Assembly (NCBI GenBank): GCA_963731125.1
Contig: CAVSVP010000019.1
Span: forward strand, 1-32,372
Direction of reading: 5' to 3'
DNA from: CAVSVP01 sp963731125
Lineage (GTDB): Bacteria; Pseudomonadota; Gammaproteobacteria; Competibacterales; Competibacteraceae
Length of the DNA stretch: 32,372 nucleotides
How positions within the stretch are numbered: the first letter of the stretch is position 1; each line of letters starts with the position of its first letter. The position numbers and the translations under genes are program-made. Under the pieces are notes generated by a model. It saw only the letters and a list, made by a program, of their open reading frames with translations. It ran no database searches and was not told the origin of the DNA. Shown in pieces: positions 24,274 through 32,372 of this stretch.

Positions 24274-25086
24274 TTACCGTTTCCGGCTTTCGAGAAGACT
24301 TGGGCGGCTTGCTTCACGCTGCATCGAATATTGTTGCAATATCCTGCGATCCATTCCCCGCGCTTTTACCCTGTGCAGCGCCTCGTTGAACTCTCGCAAT
24401 AACGTTTGGCTGTTGAGGTACGACTTAGATACGATCAATCCATTTTCATTGGCGTGTAAGAATTGTTTTAGCATCCTAAAGTACTGTCGATGCTCCGGAA
24501 AATGCTGATTGATTAACCAAATACCCACGCCCTGATCCACGGGAAATAAATCGATCCTGCCGGCCTTTAATTTTTTCAGCGCCGTCAAATCATCCGAAGA
24601 TTCATCAATCCTCAATCCCGCTTGCCGAAGCCACTTTTCATACCAGTACCCCGTCGCCACCCCAATCTTATAGGGACGTAAGTCCTCTATCTCTCTAAAT
24701 GTTAGGGATTTCATTTTCTCGCCATAGTAAAACCAGGCCGCGCTGGTCTCGAAAAGGGTATCGGAGAGAGGGTACTGGGCTCGTCGCTCGGCGGTGAATG
24801 CATAGGGAAATGCGGCCCATGCCTTACCCCGTTGTACATACGCTTCACAGCGTCGCCAGGGATAGAACCGAATGTCGGCTGAGCGACCCATCTCTGCAAA
24901 AACCGCTTTGACCAACTTGACGGCAATCCCTCCACCACTAAGCGCCTCCCCTGTATAAGGTGGCCACTCGCCGGTCACCAGAGTAATGGCCGCCTCATCG
25001 GCCCCTTCTACCGGCACGGTTTTCGTCCCACCCCATATCAGTGCAAAAACAATAAGAATGCCGAAATACCGCTTTGGCATAAGCAT
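24274..25086 (-). CDS. Family-3 solute-binding protein (periplasmic)
   Basis: 270 residues. A signal peptide (YFGILIVFALIWGGTKTVPV) is followed by ITLVTGEWPPYTGEALSGGG, the start of transporter-substrate-binding domain proteins (GEWPPY). Next come FYPWRRCEAYVQRGKAWAAF (the W-x-R-x-x-x-x-V-x-x-G block), LRPYKIGVATGYWYEKWLRQ and LKKLKAGRIDLFPVDQGVGI. Many GEWPPYTG proteins are orphan binding proteins with no adjacent permease, as here: only the peptide ABC operon follows, and its own binding protein is of another family. The ligand is unknown, possibly a polar amino acid. It ends 70 bases from the convergent TauE gene. Confidence 0.85.
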   Translation of the reverse strand: MLMPKRYFGILIVFALIWGGTKTVPVEGADEAAITLVTGEWPPYTGEALSGGGIAVKLVKAVFAEMGRSADIRFYPWRRCEAYVQRGKAWAAFPYAFTAERRAQYPLSDTLFETSAAWFYYGEKMKSLTFREIEDLRPYKIGVATGYWYEKWLRQAGLRIDESSDDLTALKKLKAGRIDLFPVDQGVGIWLINQHFPEHRQYFRMLKQFLHANENGLIVSKSYLNSQTLLREFNEALHRVKARGMDRRILQQYSMQREASRPSLLESRKR

Positions 25087-25138
25087 CTCTTCCCATTGGG
25101 TCAGAAAACGACATCGGCAGCCGACTTATAGCATTTTA

Positions 25139-25987
25139 TCAAGGTTTCCCGGAGGGAGAAGGCGTTTTCCGAAAAGACTGTCCGGAAAAGCCTTCTGTAA
25201 CAACCTGTCTAAGCTTTTTCCCCGGCACCGGCACGGCCGCGAGCAAGGTCTGCGTGTACGGGTGGCGCGGTGACTTGAATAGCTGTTCTCGCTCACCCTG
25301 TTCCACCACCCGGCCATTATGCATCACCAGAACAAATTCGCAGAGTTGTTCCACTACGGCCAGATCATGGGAAATAAACAGATAGGCAAGATTAAGCTCG
25401 GCATGCAGTTCGCGAAGCAACTGCAACAGTTGCGCCTGCACGGAGACATCGAGGGCGGAGACAGGTTCATCGAGAATCAGCAATGCAGGCTGCACGGCGA
25501 GGGCCCGGGCAATCACCACCCGCTGCGCCTGGCCGCCGGAGAGTTCGTGGGGATAACGATCCAGCAGATTCTCTCCCAGGCCGACGGTATTCAGCAACTC
25601 ATTAACCCGCTGTGCCCGCTGCGCCGGCGCCACATGCGCTACGCCGGTTAACGCCGATGCCAGGATTATCCGCACCGTTTTCCGCGGATTCAGGGCACTG
25701 ACGGGATCCTGAAAGACATACTGCACATGGCGGCGAAAGTTGCGAAATTCAGCTTTTCCCAGGGCGGCCAACGGTGTGCCTTGAAAGCGCACCTCCCCCG
25801 CGCTGGCTGAGTCCAGCGCCGCCAGCATTCTGCCCAGGGTGGTTTTACCGCTGCCCGACTCGCCGACTAAGCCCAGGCTTGCTCCCGGTGCGATGGCTAG
25901 CGAAACCGCATCGACCGCAAGAACCGTCTTGTGCCGTTTACCAAACCGTTTGGATAACCGGCTGGCTTCCAGTAACGGCCGTGTCAT
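25139..25987 (-). CDS. dppF: Peptide-type ABC transporter ATPase (DppF-like)
   Basis: 282 residues from the ATG at 25987 (the longer open frame to 26296 is shadow). It starts MTRPLLEASRLSKRFGKRHK. Walker A GLVGESGSGKTTLGR is at about 39-53, Q-loop YVFQDPVSALNPRKT near 93, ABC signature ELSGGQAQRVVIARALA near 148, Walker B LLILDEPVSALDVS near 168 and H-loop FISHDLAVVEQ. The C-terminal HPYTQTLLAAVP region is the oligopeptide-transporter signature. ATG overlaps the dppCD stop (ATGA), implying translational coupling. It energises peptide or nickel uptake with the DppD domain. Confidence 0.92.
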   Translation of the reverse strand: MTRPLLEASRLSKRFGKRHKTVLAVDAVSLAIAPGASLGLVGESGSGKTTLGRMLAALDSASAGEVRFQGTPLAALGKAEFRNFRRHVQYVFQDPVSALNPRKTVRIILASALTGVAHVAPAQRAQRVNELLNTVGLGENLLDRYPHELSGGQAQRVVIARALAVQPALLILDEPVSALDVSVQAQLLQLLRELHAELNLAYLFISHDLAVVEQLCEFVLVMHNGRVVEQGEREQLFKSPRHPYTQTLLAAVPVPGKKLRQVVTEGFSGQSFRKTPSPSGKP

Positions 25988-27888
25988 GACGCCAACTCCT
26001 CGGCACGCACGCAACGCGCCCCATGGTCCGACGCTAAGGTCCGCAAGGCCATGGGATCCAATCGGCAACGGGGTGCCACGTACCGGCAGCGGGGCGCAAA
26101 ATGGCAACCCGCAGGCCGTTCTTGCATCGGGGGAGGCGCACCGGGAATGGGGCGCAGGGACTTGTCCGGCGCCCCGAGCCGGGGTGCGCAATCCAGCAAG
26201 GCCTGGGTATATGGATGACGAGGCTGGGCAAATATCGTCCCTACCGATGCCGATTCCACCACGCGCCCGGCATAGAGCACCAACACCCGATCGCATAACT
26301 CCCCCACCAACCCAAGATCATGCGTGATAAACACCAGGGCAGTCCCCATTTGGCTGCACAATTCGTCGAAGAGCTTGACAATCTCCGCCTGCACGGTGAC
26401 ATCCAAGGCGGTGGTCGCTTCATCGGCAATAATCACGCTGGGCTGATTGGCGATGGCCATGGCAATGACCGCCCGCTGGCGCAGCCCGCCGGAGAGCTCA
26501 TGGGGATAGGCACGTAGGGTCTGGTGGGGGCGCGGCATACGCACTTGCTTCAACAACGCGAGCGTCCGCCACCGCACCTCCCGAGAGGAGCGTTTCTGCC
26601 GGCGCCGCACCACTTCGCTAAGCTGGCGGCCGATGGTAAACACCGGATCCAGGGCCGTGGAAGGATCCTGGGGCACGTAGGCGATGGCGCTACCGCGCAG
26701 TTGTTGCAGACGCCGTTCCGAAGCGCCGACCAGATTTTCGTTGTGATAGTAGATTGCGCCTCCGGCGATTCGTCCACCCGAAGGCAACAAACCAAGTATT
26801 GCCAGGGCTGTTTGCGTTTTCCCCGAGCCGGATTCGCCGACCAAGGCAAGCCGCTCCCCCGGCTGCACGCGGAAGCTGATACCATCGACAGCCGGAATGT
26901 GTTGCGGGTTAGTGATAAATTCGGTCTGTAAATCTTTTACCTCCAGGAGTGCCTTCTCAACAGCGCCGGATTTCTTGGTACTGTCTGCTCCGGGTGCCGC
27001 CGTTGCCTGCTTTCCTAACGCCACAGCGCGGCGCCTAACCGCATGGCGGGGATCGAGCACATCGCGGATGCCGTCACCCAGCAGATTAATACCGATAACC
27101 AGCAGCAGAATCACTACACCCGGCAGCACCGCCACCCGGGGCGCAGTGGTCAAAAACTCACGACCCTCCCCCAACATGCTCCCCAGGTCGGCCTGGGGGG
27201 GTTGCGCGCCGAGGCCAAGAAAGCTTAGACCCGCGGTTTCCAGAATCATCCATCCTAATGTCGTCGCCATCATGACCACGACGGCGGGTAACACGTTTGG
27301 GAGAATTTCGCCAAAGACAATGCGCGGGGTAGCGAACCCCAGTAAGCGCGCCGCATCGACAAAAGGCTGCTCGCGCAGACTTAACACAGCGCCACGCACG
27401 GTGCGGGCGAAAAACGGAATATTAACCAGAGCAATCGCCACCATGGCGTTGCGCAGGCCTGGTCCCAGCGCCGCCACAATCGCCAGCGCCAGCAACAGAT
27501 AGGGAAACGCCATTAATACATCGATGCCGCGCATCAAGGCGGTGTCCAACCAACGCCCCACATACCCCGCAAGTAACCCGATCACCGTGCCCCCCAGGGC
27601 GGCAACCAGGGTGGCCAATAAACCCACCGCCAGACTGCCCCGCATTCCCCATGCCAGGCGGGCCAACAAATCCCGGCCCAAATGGTCAGTGCCTAACCAA
27701 TGACCAGCGGAAAAAGCCGGCGCCAGCCGCGCGTCCAGATGGGTTACATAGGGATCAGGCAGCGGCAGGAGCGGGGCAAGCAAAGCGAGGCATCCACAAA
27801 CGCCGACCACAGCAAAGCCAAGCAGGGCCAGCCTATCCTCCCTTAGCCGCCGCCAGAAGCGGTGTTTTGTCGAAGTTGCCGCCCTCAT
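25984..27888 (-). CDS. Fused permease-ATPase of peptide ABC importer (DppC-DppD)
   Basis: 634 residues. Residues 1-290 are a DppC-type permease: N-terminal cytosolic segment, WLGTDHLGRDLLARLAWGMR, five to six helices, the EAA-type loop (EQPFVDAARLLGFATPRIVF) and the usual end GINLLGDGIRDVLDPR. A 25-residue polar linker (KQATAAPGADSTKKSG) follows. Residues about 315-634 are a DppD ATPase: Walker A LALVGESGSGKTQTALAILG near 350, signature ELSGGLRQRAVIAMAIA, Walker B VIIADEATTALDVT, H-loop FITHDLGLVGE and the C-terminal oligopeptide-type Cys motif (CHFAPRCRYVAPRC). ATGA overlaps occur at both ends. Each part alone has normal family length, so this is a true gene fusion. Confidence 0.92.
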   Translation of the reverse strand: MRAATSTKHRFWRRLREDRLALLGFAVVGVCGCLALLAPLLPLPDPYVTHLDARLAPAFSAGHWLGTDHLGRDLLARLAWGMRGSLAVGLLATLVAALGGTVIGLLAGYVGRWLDTALMRGIDVLMAFPYLLLALAIVAALGPGLRNAMVAIALVNIPFFARTVRGAVLSLREQPFVDAARLLGFATPRIVFGEILPNVLPAVVVMMATTLGWMILETAGLSFLGLGAQPPQADLGSMLGEGREFLTTAPRVAVLPGVVILLLVIGINLLGDGIRDVLDPRHAVRRRAVALGKQATAAPGADSTKKSGAVEKALLEVKDLQTEFITNPQHIPAVDGISFRVQPGERLALVGESGSGKTQTALAILGLLPSGGRIAGGAIYYHNENLVGASERRLQQLRGSAIAYVPQDPSTALDPVFTIGRQLSEVVRRRQKRSSREVRWRTLALLKQVRMPRPHQTLRAYPHELSGGLRQRAVIAMAIANQPSVIIADEATTALDVTVQAEIVKLFDELCSQMGTALVFITHDLGLVGELCDRVLVLYAGRVVESASVGTIFAQPRHPYTQALLDCAPRLGAPDKSLRPIPGAPPPMQERPAGCHFAPRCRYVAPRCRLDPMALRTLASDHGARCVRAEELAS

Positions 27889-28832
27889 AGCCGAATCCTG
27901 GGATCGAGCCAGCGCTGCACCACGTCGGTGGTGAGGTTGACCAGCACATAGGCAGTGCCCAGAACTAATACGCCGCCTTGCACCAACAGCAAATCACGAC
28001 TGGCGATAGCGTCCACCAACATGCGCCCCAGGCCGGGCCATTGGAAAACCGTTTCAATATAAACCGCGCCGCCCAGAATAAACCCCGCCTCGAGGCCAAT
28101 GACCGGAGTGACTTGGGCCGCCGCATTCTTCAGTGCATGCCGATAAAGTACCTGGCGCTCCGTCAGGCCATTGGCCCGCGCCATCCGAATATAATCCTGG
28201 CCGAGGATATCTAATGTGGCGGTGCGGGTCAGGCGGGCAATCACTCCGCCGGCGACCAGCGCCAGGCTGAGGGCGGGCAGCGTCAAATGGCGCAACAGAT
28301 CCACAACACCGCCGCCTCCATATACGGCATACATCCCACTGACCGGAAGCCAGCCCAACCACACGGCAAACAGCAACATAAACAACAGCGCCAGCCAAAA
28401 CGACGGCGTGGAAATACCGATCAACACCAACAACGTCAGCAGGCGGTCCTGCCAGCGCCGGTGATAAACCGCCGCCAACATGCCGGCGGCTAGACCGATG
28501 CCACTGGCGACAAACAACGCACTGGCGGACAGCAGCAAGGTGGGACCCAGCCGTTCCAGAACCTCGTCCAGCACCGGCCGTTGTAAGGTAACAGAGCGCC
28601 CAAAATCCCCCTGCAGCAGATTTCCTAACCAGATGACATAACGGGTGAGCAGCGGTTTATCCAAACCCAGCTCCCGGCGCAACTGCGTCAGGTTTTCGTC
28701 GGTGGCATAGGGACCCAATATCGCCAGAGCCGGATCGCCGGGAACCACCGCCATCAGCACGAAGACCACGACGGACATCCCTATCAACACGGGGACCAGC
28801 AACGCCAGGCGGCGCAATACATAGCGCAGCAT
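27885..28832 (-). CDS. dppB: Peptide-type ABC transporter permease (DppB-like)
   Basis: 315 residues. The start MLRYVLRRLALLVPVLIGMS is the classic DppB/OppB N-terminus, followed by VVFVLMAVVPGDPALAILGP and LGLDKPLLTRYVIWLGNLLQ then GDFGRSV. Six membrane helices are visible, and the EAA loop is in DYIRMARANGLTERQVLYRH. It ends RWLDPRIRL. It begins 2 bases after the dppA stop and overlaps the next gene by 4 bases. It forms the inner-membrane channel with the DppC domain. Confidence 0.92.
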   Translation of the reverse strand: MLRYVLRRLALLVPVLIGMSVVVFVLMAVVPGDPALAILGPYATDENLTQLRRELGLDKPLLTRYVIWLGNLLQGDFGRSVTLQRPVLDEVLERLGPTLLLSASALFVASGIGLAAGMLAAVYHRRWQDRLLTLLVLIGISTPSFWLALLFMLLFAVWLGWLPVSGMYAVYGGGGVVDLLRHLTLPALSLALVAGGVIARLTRTATLDILGQDYIRMARANGLTERQVLYRHALKNAAAQVTPVIGLEAGFILGGAVYIETVFQWPGLGRMLVDAIASRDLLLVQGGVLVLGTAYVLVNLTTDVVQRWLDPRIRL

Positions 28833-28834
28833 GC

Positions 28835-30436
28835 TTAGCGATTCTCCTGCATCAGTACCACTGAAGAACCGTCTAAGGGGATTTGATAAGTATCGGCCAA
28901 GTCAAGAAAAAAGGAAGGCTGTAAGCGAAAGCCACGGACGCGATTATTGACCACCACATGTTGTTTCCAGCTGGCGATAACGACCCAGGGAACCTCGCGC
29001 TGCACCAGCCGCTGCAGTTCCCGGTAAAACGCCGCACGTTCACCCTGGTCCGCCGTGGTGCGCGCCCGCTCGACAAGTCGGTCCACCGTCGCGTTGGCAT
29101 AATAGCCGGAATTGAAACCGCCTTGGTCCGGCGCCGCTTCACTGCGTAGCGCCAGATACGGCAGGGTATCGGGATCGTTGGTCATCCAGGCCATCTCCGC
29201 CATATCCCCCTGCCCTGCCAGACCGGCGTTTACCTTGGCCAGGTAGCTGTTCCATTCATAGGTTTCGATGCGCGCCCGAATACCCACCCGCGCCAGGTCC
29301 CCCTGGATGGCGGCGGCCATCTGCACCGGCGCCAACATGCCGGAGCCGCCCTGCGGTACCAGAAAGGTGACCGAAAAGCCATCGGGGTAACCGGCCTGCG
29401 CAAGTAAAGACCGTGCCTGTTCGGGATCATAGGGATAGGGTTGCAGGGTCTTATCGTAGGCCCAGGCGAAAGCCGCAGGCACCGGCCCTGCGGCCACCAC
29501 CGCCGTGTCTTGCAGCACCCGGCGCACCAGGGCGTCCCTATCGATGGCATAGTTAACGGCGCGGCGCAGCCGGCGATCCCGAAACGGGCCTGCGCGGGTA
29601 TTTAGAATCAAAAACCAGAGATGCGGGCCGGCCTGTTCATGGACGGTAAACTCGGGGTCGTTACGCAGTAAGGCAACCTGGGTAGGGCTAAGCTCGGTGA
29701 CCATATCGACACCGTCGGCCATTAATTCGGCAACACGGGTCATGGGATCGGTAAGGGGTCGAAACACCACCGTCTGCAGCAGCGGTGGCTCGGTGTGATA
29801 ATCCGCGTTACGCTGCAATAGCACCCGGTGCTTAGGCGACCATTCCACAAAACGGAAGGGCCCGGTGCCGACGGGATGGCGCCCGAAGCCCTTGCGGTAT
29901 TGCTTAATCGCCGCCGGCGAGACGATTAAACCGGTGGGATAGGCCAGATTGGCCAGAAACGGCGCAAAGGGTTGTTGTAGTGCAAATGCCACGGTATGAC
30001 TGTCAAGCACCCGTATCTCCTTGACCACGGCGAAGAAGAAGGCCAAGGGAAAAGGGCCGGTGTCGTGATGGGGATGGTCGTCATTGAGCATGCGTTCGAA
30101 ATTAAATTTGACCGCTGCGGCATCAAAGGCCGTCCCGTCGTGAAAGCGTACATGGCGTTTAAGATGGAAGGTGTAAAGGTGGCCGTCTGCGCTGACTTCC
30201 CAGGAATAGGCCAAGGCCGGCGCGGGCTCCAGCGTGCGATCGCGGAATTTTACCAGGCCCTCGTAGAGATTGATGATGATGCGAAAATCGTTTAGCGAGG
30301 TGGCAACATGGGGGTCCAGCGACACGGGTTCCGCCACCTGCGCCACCACCAGCACATCGTTAGGACGGTCAAGGCCGCTTTGTTGGCAAGCGGATAAGCA
30401 CAGCCACAGCAGAGCCAGGAAAAGGCATTGCTGCAT
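28835..30436 (-). CDS. dppA: Peptide-type ABC transporter solute-binding lipoprotein (DppA-like)
   Basis: 533 residues from the ATG at 30436, giving MQQCLFLALLWLCLSACQQS. The lipobox LSAC indicates lipidation at Cys17, so I prefer this start over 30526. Family-5 features: VLVVAQVAEPVSLDPHVATS, INLYEGLVKFRD, HLKRHVRFHDGTAFDAAAVK then FNFERML (the SBP_bac_5 signature), GTGPFRFVEWSPKHRVLLQR and LRRAVNYAIDRDALV. The ligand, peptide or another small solute, cannot be read. It is the first gene of a four-gene operon and tethers to the inner or outer membrane facing the periplasm. Confidence 0.92.
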   Translation of the reverse strand: MQQCLFLALLWLCLSACQQSGLDRPNDVLVVAQVAEPVSLDPHVATSLNDFRIIINLYEGLVKFRDRTLEPAPALAYSWEVSADGHLYTFHLKRHVRFHDGTAFDAAAVKFNFERMLNDDHPHHDTGPFPLAFFFAVVKEIRVLDSHTVAFALQQPFAPFLANLAYPTGLIVSPAAIKQYRKGFGRHPVGTGPFRFVEWSPKHRVLLQRNADYHTEPPLLQTVVFRPLTDPMTRVAELMADGVDMVTELSPTQVALLRNDPEFTVHEQAGPHLWFLILNTRAGPFRDRRLRRAVNYAIDRDALVRRVLQDTAVVAAGPVPAAFAWAYDKTLQPYPYDPEQARSLLAQAGYPDGFSVTFLVPQGGSGMLAPVQMAAAIQGDLARVGIRARIETYEWNSYLAKVNAGLAGQGDMAEMAWMTNDPDTLPYLALRSEAAPDQGGFNSGYYANATVDRLVERARTTADQGERAAFYRELQRLVQREVPWVVIASWKQHVVVNNRVRGFRLQPSFFLDLADTYQIPLDGSSVVLMQENR

Positions 30437-30549
30437 CTGCGGATAGTATCGGTGGTTCGTGGGCCATCTGGTGACGGATATTAGGGGTAATGGCATTGGC
30501 AATCTATATGATAAGGAGTTAATCACTCACGGTTCGCTTATTTACGAAG

Positions 30550-30567
30550 CCACTTTCTAAAAAGTGG
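30550..30567. other. Perfect hairpin near the end of the IS1634-type element
   Basis: CCACTTT-CTAA-AAAGTGG, 7-bp stem, 23 bases before the transposase start codon. It may mark the left end region of the element or act as a bidirectional stop. No long T run follows. Confidence 0.4.
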
Positions 30568-30589
30568 GAAATTTTGGTAAGCTGTTGAT

Positions 30590-31024
30590 ATGGCTGAGCA
30601 ACCTACCTTTCAGACGGAACGCATTGACGACATTCCCCTGCTGCTGGCCCAACTGGAGCGGATGCAGGTGGGGTTGTTGTTGGATGAATACTTTCCGACC
30701 CACGGCAACTGGCAGGGGTTGAGCCTGGGCACTGTCAGTGCCGTGTGGCTGGCCTTTATCCTGTCGGAAGGCGACCATCGCCTGAACCGTGTCCAACCCT
30801 GGGTTGAGGCTCGTCGGCGAGGGTTGTCGGGATGTCTGGGCCAACCGGTGCGGGCGCTGGACTAGAGCGATGATCGCCTGGCGGCAGTGTTGGATTATTT
30901 GAGCGACGACACCGCCTGGGAGGCCTTTGAGCAGTCGCTGGGAGCGCAACTGCTGCGGGTATATGACTTGCGTGAATCGCGCGTGCGGGTCGACAGCACC
31001 ACCGCCAAGGGCTATGTCGAGGTG
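30590..31024 (+). pseudogene. IS1634/DUF4277-type transposase, 5' fragment
   Basis: Starts MAEQPTFQTERIDDIPLLLA, with LLDEYFPTHGNWQGLSLGTV and FILSEGDHRLNRVQPWVEAR, the DUF4277 N-terminus of IS1634-type transposases. A TAG at 30863 interrupts the frame, which continues SDDRLAAVLDYLSDDTAWEA and reaches the first catalytic Asp block SRVRVDSTTAKGYVEV. There it is cut by the next element at 31025. Both an amber stop and an insertion disable it. The rest of the element is not in the window. It is a different subgroup from the fragment in mscS. Confidence 0.85.
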
Positions 31025-32372
31025 CTGGTTGACTGACAAAACTCGCTAAGGCACGGATTTTAGTTGAAATTAAAGAAAGGGATGAGATGAAATGCGCGAC
31101 CCGTGTTCCAACGGATGGGTTAAACATAAGGAGCCCGCGCATGACTACCTCATCCCCACTTTACGATACGATAATCTCCCTCTTGGCACAAGCACCGTGG
31201 CGCGATCGCCGGCATTTATCGACCTTGGCAGGGATGGTGGTTGGGTTATTGAGCAGCGGCTGGATTGGGCTAAGTGAGTGGGTGCCGTAGGTACACAGTC
31301 GCGCCCGGTTCGCCGCCAGCAGTTGGCGGCGGTTTCGGCGCTGGTTAGCCAATCGGCGGGTGGATGTCCACCACCTCTACGGCGCGCTGCTGCAACCGGT
31401 GCTAGCGGAACTGGATGCCCCCCGGTTGTACGTGGTCTTGGATACCTCGTTGCTGTGGAACCGGTGGGTTTGATTCGCCTGGGGTTGGTCTATCGCGGCC
31501 GCACGCTACCGCTGGTCTGGACGATGATCGACCATCGTTCCAGCAGTGTGGCCTTTCGGGCGTACCGCGGGTTGTTACGCTTGGCCGAGCGGGTGTTGCC
31601 GCCAGGGCGGGACATTGTGCTGTTGGCCGACCGCGGCTTTCTGCATGGGGAACTGATGGCCTGGATTCACCGCCACGCGCTGGCATCTGCGCGTACGTAT
31701 CAAACGCTCCGGACTGCATCTCTATGTTCACCGCCGGGGGCATTATCGGCGTCTGGTCATTCGCGTGCAGGCCGGTGAAGTAGGCTGCGATCATCACGTC
31801 TTTGTCGGTGCCCAACGCCTAGAGATGCATTTAGCCGTGGGCTCTTTACGGGGATACCGCGAGCCCTGGTTGAGGCTGAGTGATTAACCCACTGACCGTG
31901 ATACCCTGGCTGAATATGGCCAGCGCTTTCGGATCGAGGAGAATTTCCTGGATGACAAATCCAACGGCTTCCAACTGGAAAGCCCCACCTGCCTTACGCC
32001 CGCACCCTGACGCGCGCTGTGGCTGCCCTGGCTGTGGCTAATCTTTACCGGACAACTGCCCAGCGGCTGCGGGTTGTCGAATATGCCAACGCCGCCGGGT
32101 CGATCCCCATTAGGTTTTCGCGGTCACAGCTATCTGCGCTTAGGCTGGCATGGGCTGCGCTATGCGCTGGCCCATGGCGAAGCCCTGCTGCAACGCTTGA
32201 CGTCTGGGCTCCCTCCAGGATCCGGACCCCGCTCAGGCCAGCCGCCGACAGGGGCGGCAAAAACGACAACAAGCTCGTTGGATGGACCCTTTGCCAGCCT
32301 GTTATGCCTTGTTACTTCCCGCCCCGGAGGCAGCATGAGAGTTAGCTGAGAGGTGTTTTGTCAGTCAACCAG
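31025..32372. mobile_element. IS4-family element with perfect 18-bp ends, nested
   Basis: 1348 bp bounded by ctggttgactgacaaaac (31025-31042) and its exact reverse complement (32355-32372), which are the last bases of the window. It lies inside the IS1634-type transposase gene. A target duplication cannot be seen because the right flank is outside. The element carries one decayed transposase on the plus strand. Confidence 0.9.
31141..32349 (+). pseudogene. IS4-family transposase, several stops and frameshifts
   Basis: Pieces in order: MTTSSPLYDTIISLLAQAPW and LSTLAGMVVGLLSSGWIGLS to a TAG at 31288; then DVHHLYGALLQPVLAELDAP and LYVVLDTSLLWN (first Asp); a shift; RLGLVYRGRTLPLVWTMIDH, RDIVLLADRGFLHGELM (second Asp); another shift; HVFVGAQRLEMHLAVGSLRG; then YGQRFRIEENFLDDK, which fits the IS4 Y-2-R-3-E-6-K signature, and a final degenerate stretch with GHSYLRLGWHGLRYALAHGE. 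At least four disruptions. The terminal repeats are perfect, so it could still be moved in trans. Confidence 0.85.

Noticed and set aside
25988..26296. Longer N-terminus for the DppF ATPase (385 residues)
   Set aside because: The extra 103 residues overlap dppCD in another frame, look like shadow sequence, and the ATGA overlap start at 25987 fits the family start.
26524..27502. Plus-strand ORFs of 135 and 201 residues
   Set aside because: Shadows of the dppCD coding strand in GC-rich DNA.
1..32372. tRNA, rRNA, CRISPR array, replication origin or riboswitch
   Set aside because: None recognised by reading both strands. A covariance-model search would be needed to exclude small RNAs.

Overview
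The window reads as an accessory or decaying stretch of a gammaproteobacterial chromosome. The core gene families are typical of free-living, moderate-GC Gammaproteobacteria (something like Nitrosococcus or other Chromatiales would fit). This placement comes from recognising families, not from any search. Coding density is uneven. Intact metabolic and transport genes alternate with many broken genes, toxin-antitoxin debris and insertion sequences. Almost every gene between about 4.3 and 22.7 kb lies on the minus strand.

Layout. (1) 1-1.4 kb: a partial ORF, then a minus-strand pile-up of antitoxin/toxin remnants (frameshifted VapB, VapC cut off after about 30 residues, HicA N-terminal stub, HicB) and an internally deleted PIN-domain gene. 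(2) 1.5-3.9 kb: a BON-domain mechanosensitive channel (MscS) gene interrupted by a 1-kb internal fragment of an IS1634-type transposase. (3) 4.2-12.9 kb: a polymorphic-toxin locus on the minus strand. It holds a signal-peptide protein with an IPTL-CTERM-like tail, then a 2254-residue secreted YD/Rhs protein (six NHL repeats, Rhs core, PT-HINT, C-terminal toxin), then a cognate immunity gene and a second immunity-like remnant. The backbone is open, but the toxin tip and both immunity genes are broken by single-base indels or stops. (4) 13-18.3 kb: a run of single small genes (PIN-like nuclease, alpha/beta hydrolase remnant with a REP-like hairpin, PhzF, SnoaL-like, GNAT, GT4 glycosyltransferase, internally deleted alcohol dehydrogenase). 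(5) 18.3-19.1 kb: more antitoxin remnants (CopG-like, DUF433-like, HicB-like). (6) 19.2-22 kb: a DinF-type MATE gene split by a complete IS4-family element with a 12-bp target duplication. (7) 22.1-25.1 kb: DUF2721 membrane protein, tautomerase, TauE/SafE permease and a family-3 solute-binding protein. (8) 25.1-30.4 kb: a compact peptide-type ABC importer operon (dppA-dppB-dppCD fusion-dppF). (9) 30.55-32.37 kb: an IS1634/DUF4277-type transposase pseudogene, into which a second, decayed IS4-family element with perfect 18-bp terminal repeats has inserted. The window ends on the last base of that element.

How it works together. The rhs locus is built as a Sec-exported delivery protein that carries a HINT-released toxin, with immunity encoded immediately downstream. 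Joining the reading frames by eye reconstructs a toxin tail ending in LWMPPR followed by TAATAA, then a 203-residue immunity protein starting 5 nt later. This suggests a recently inactivated toxin/immunity pair in AT-rich DNA hung on a GC-richer backbone. The dpp operon looks fully functional. Much of the rest is a record of IS activity, small deletions and short-sequence duplications.
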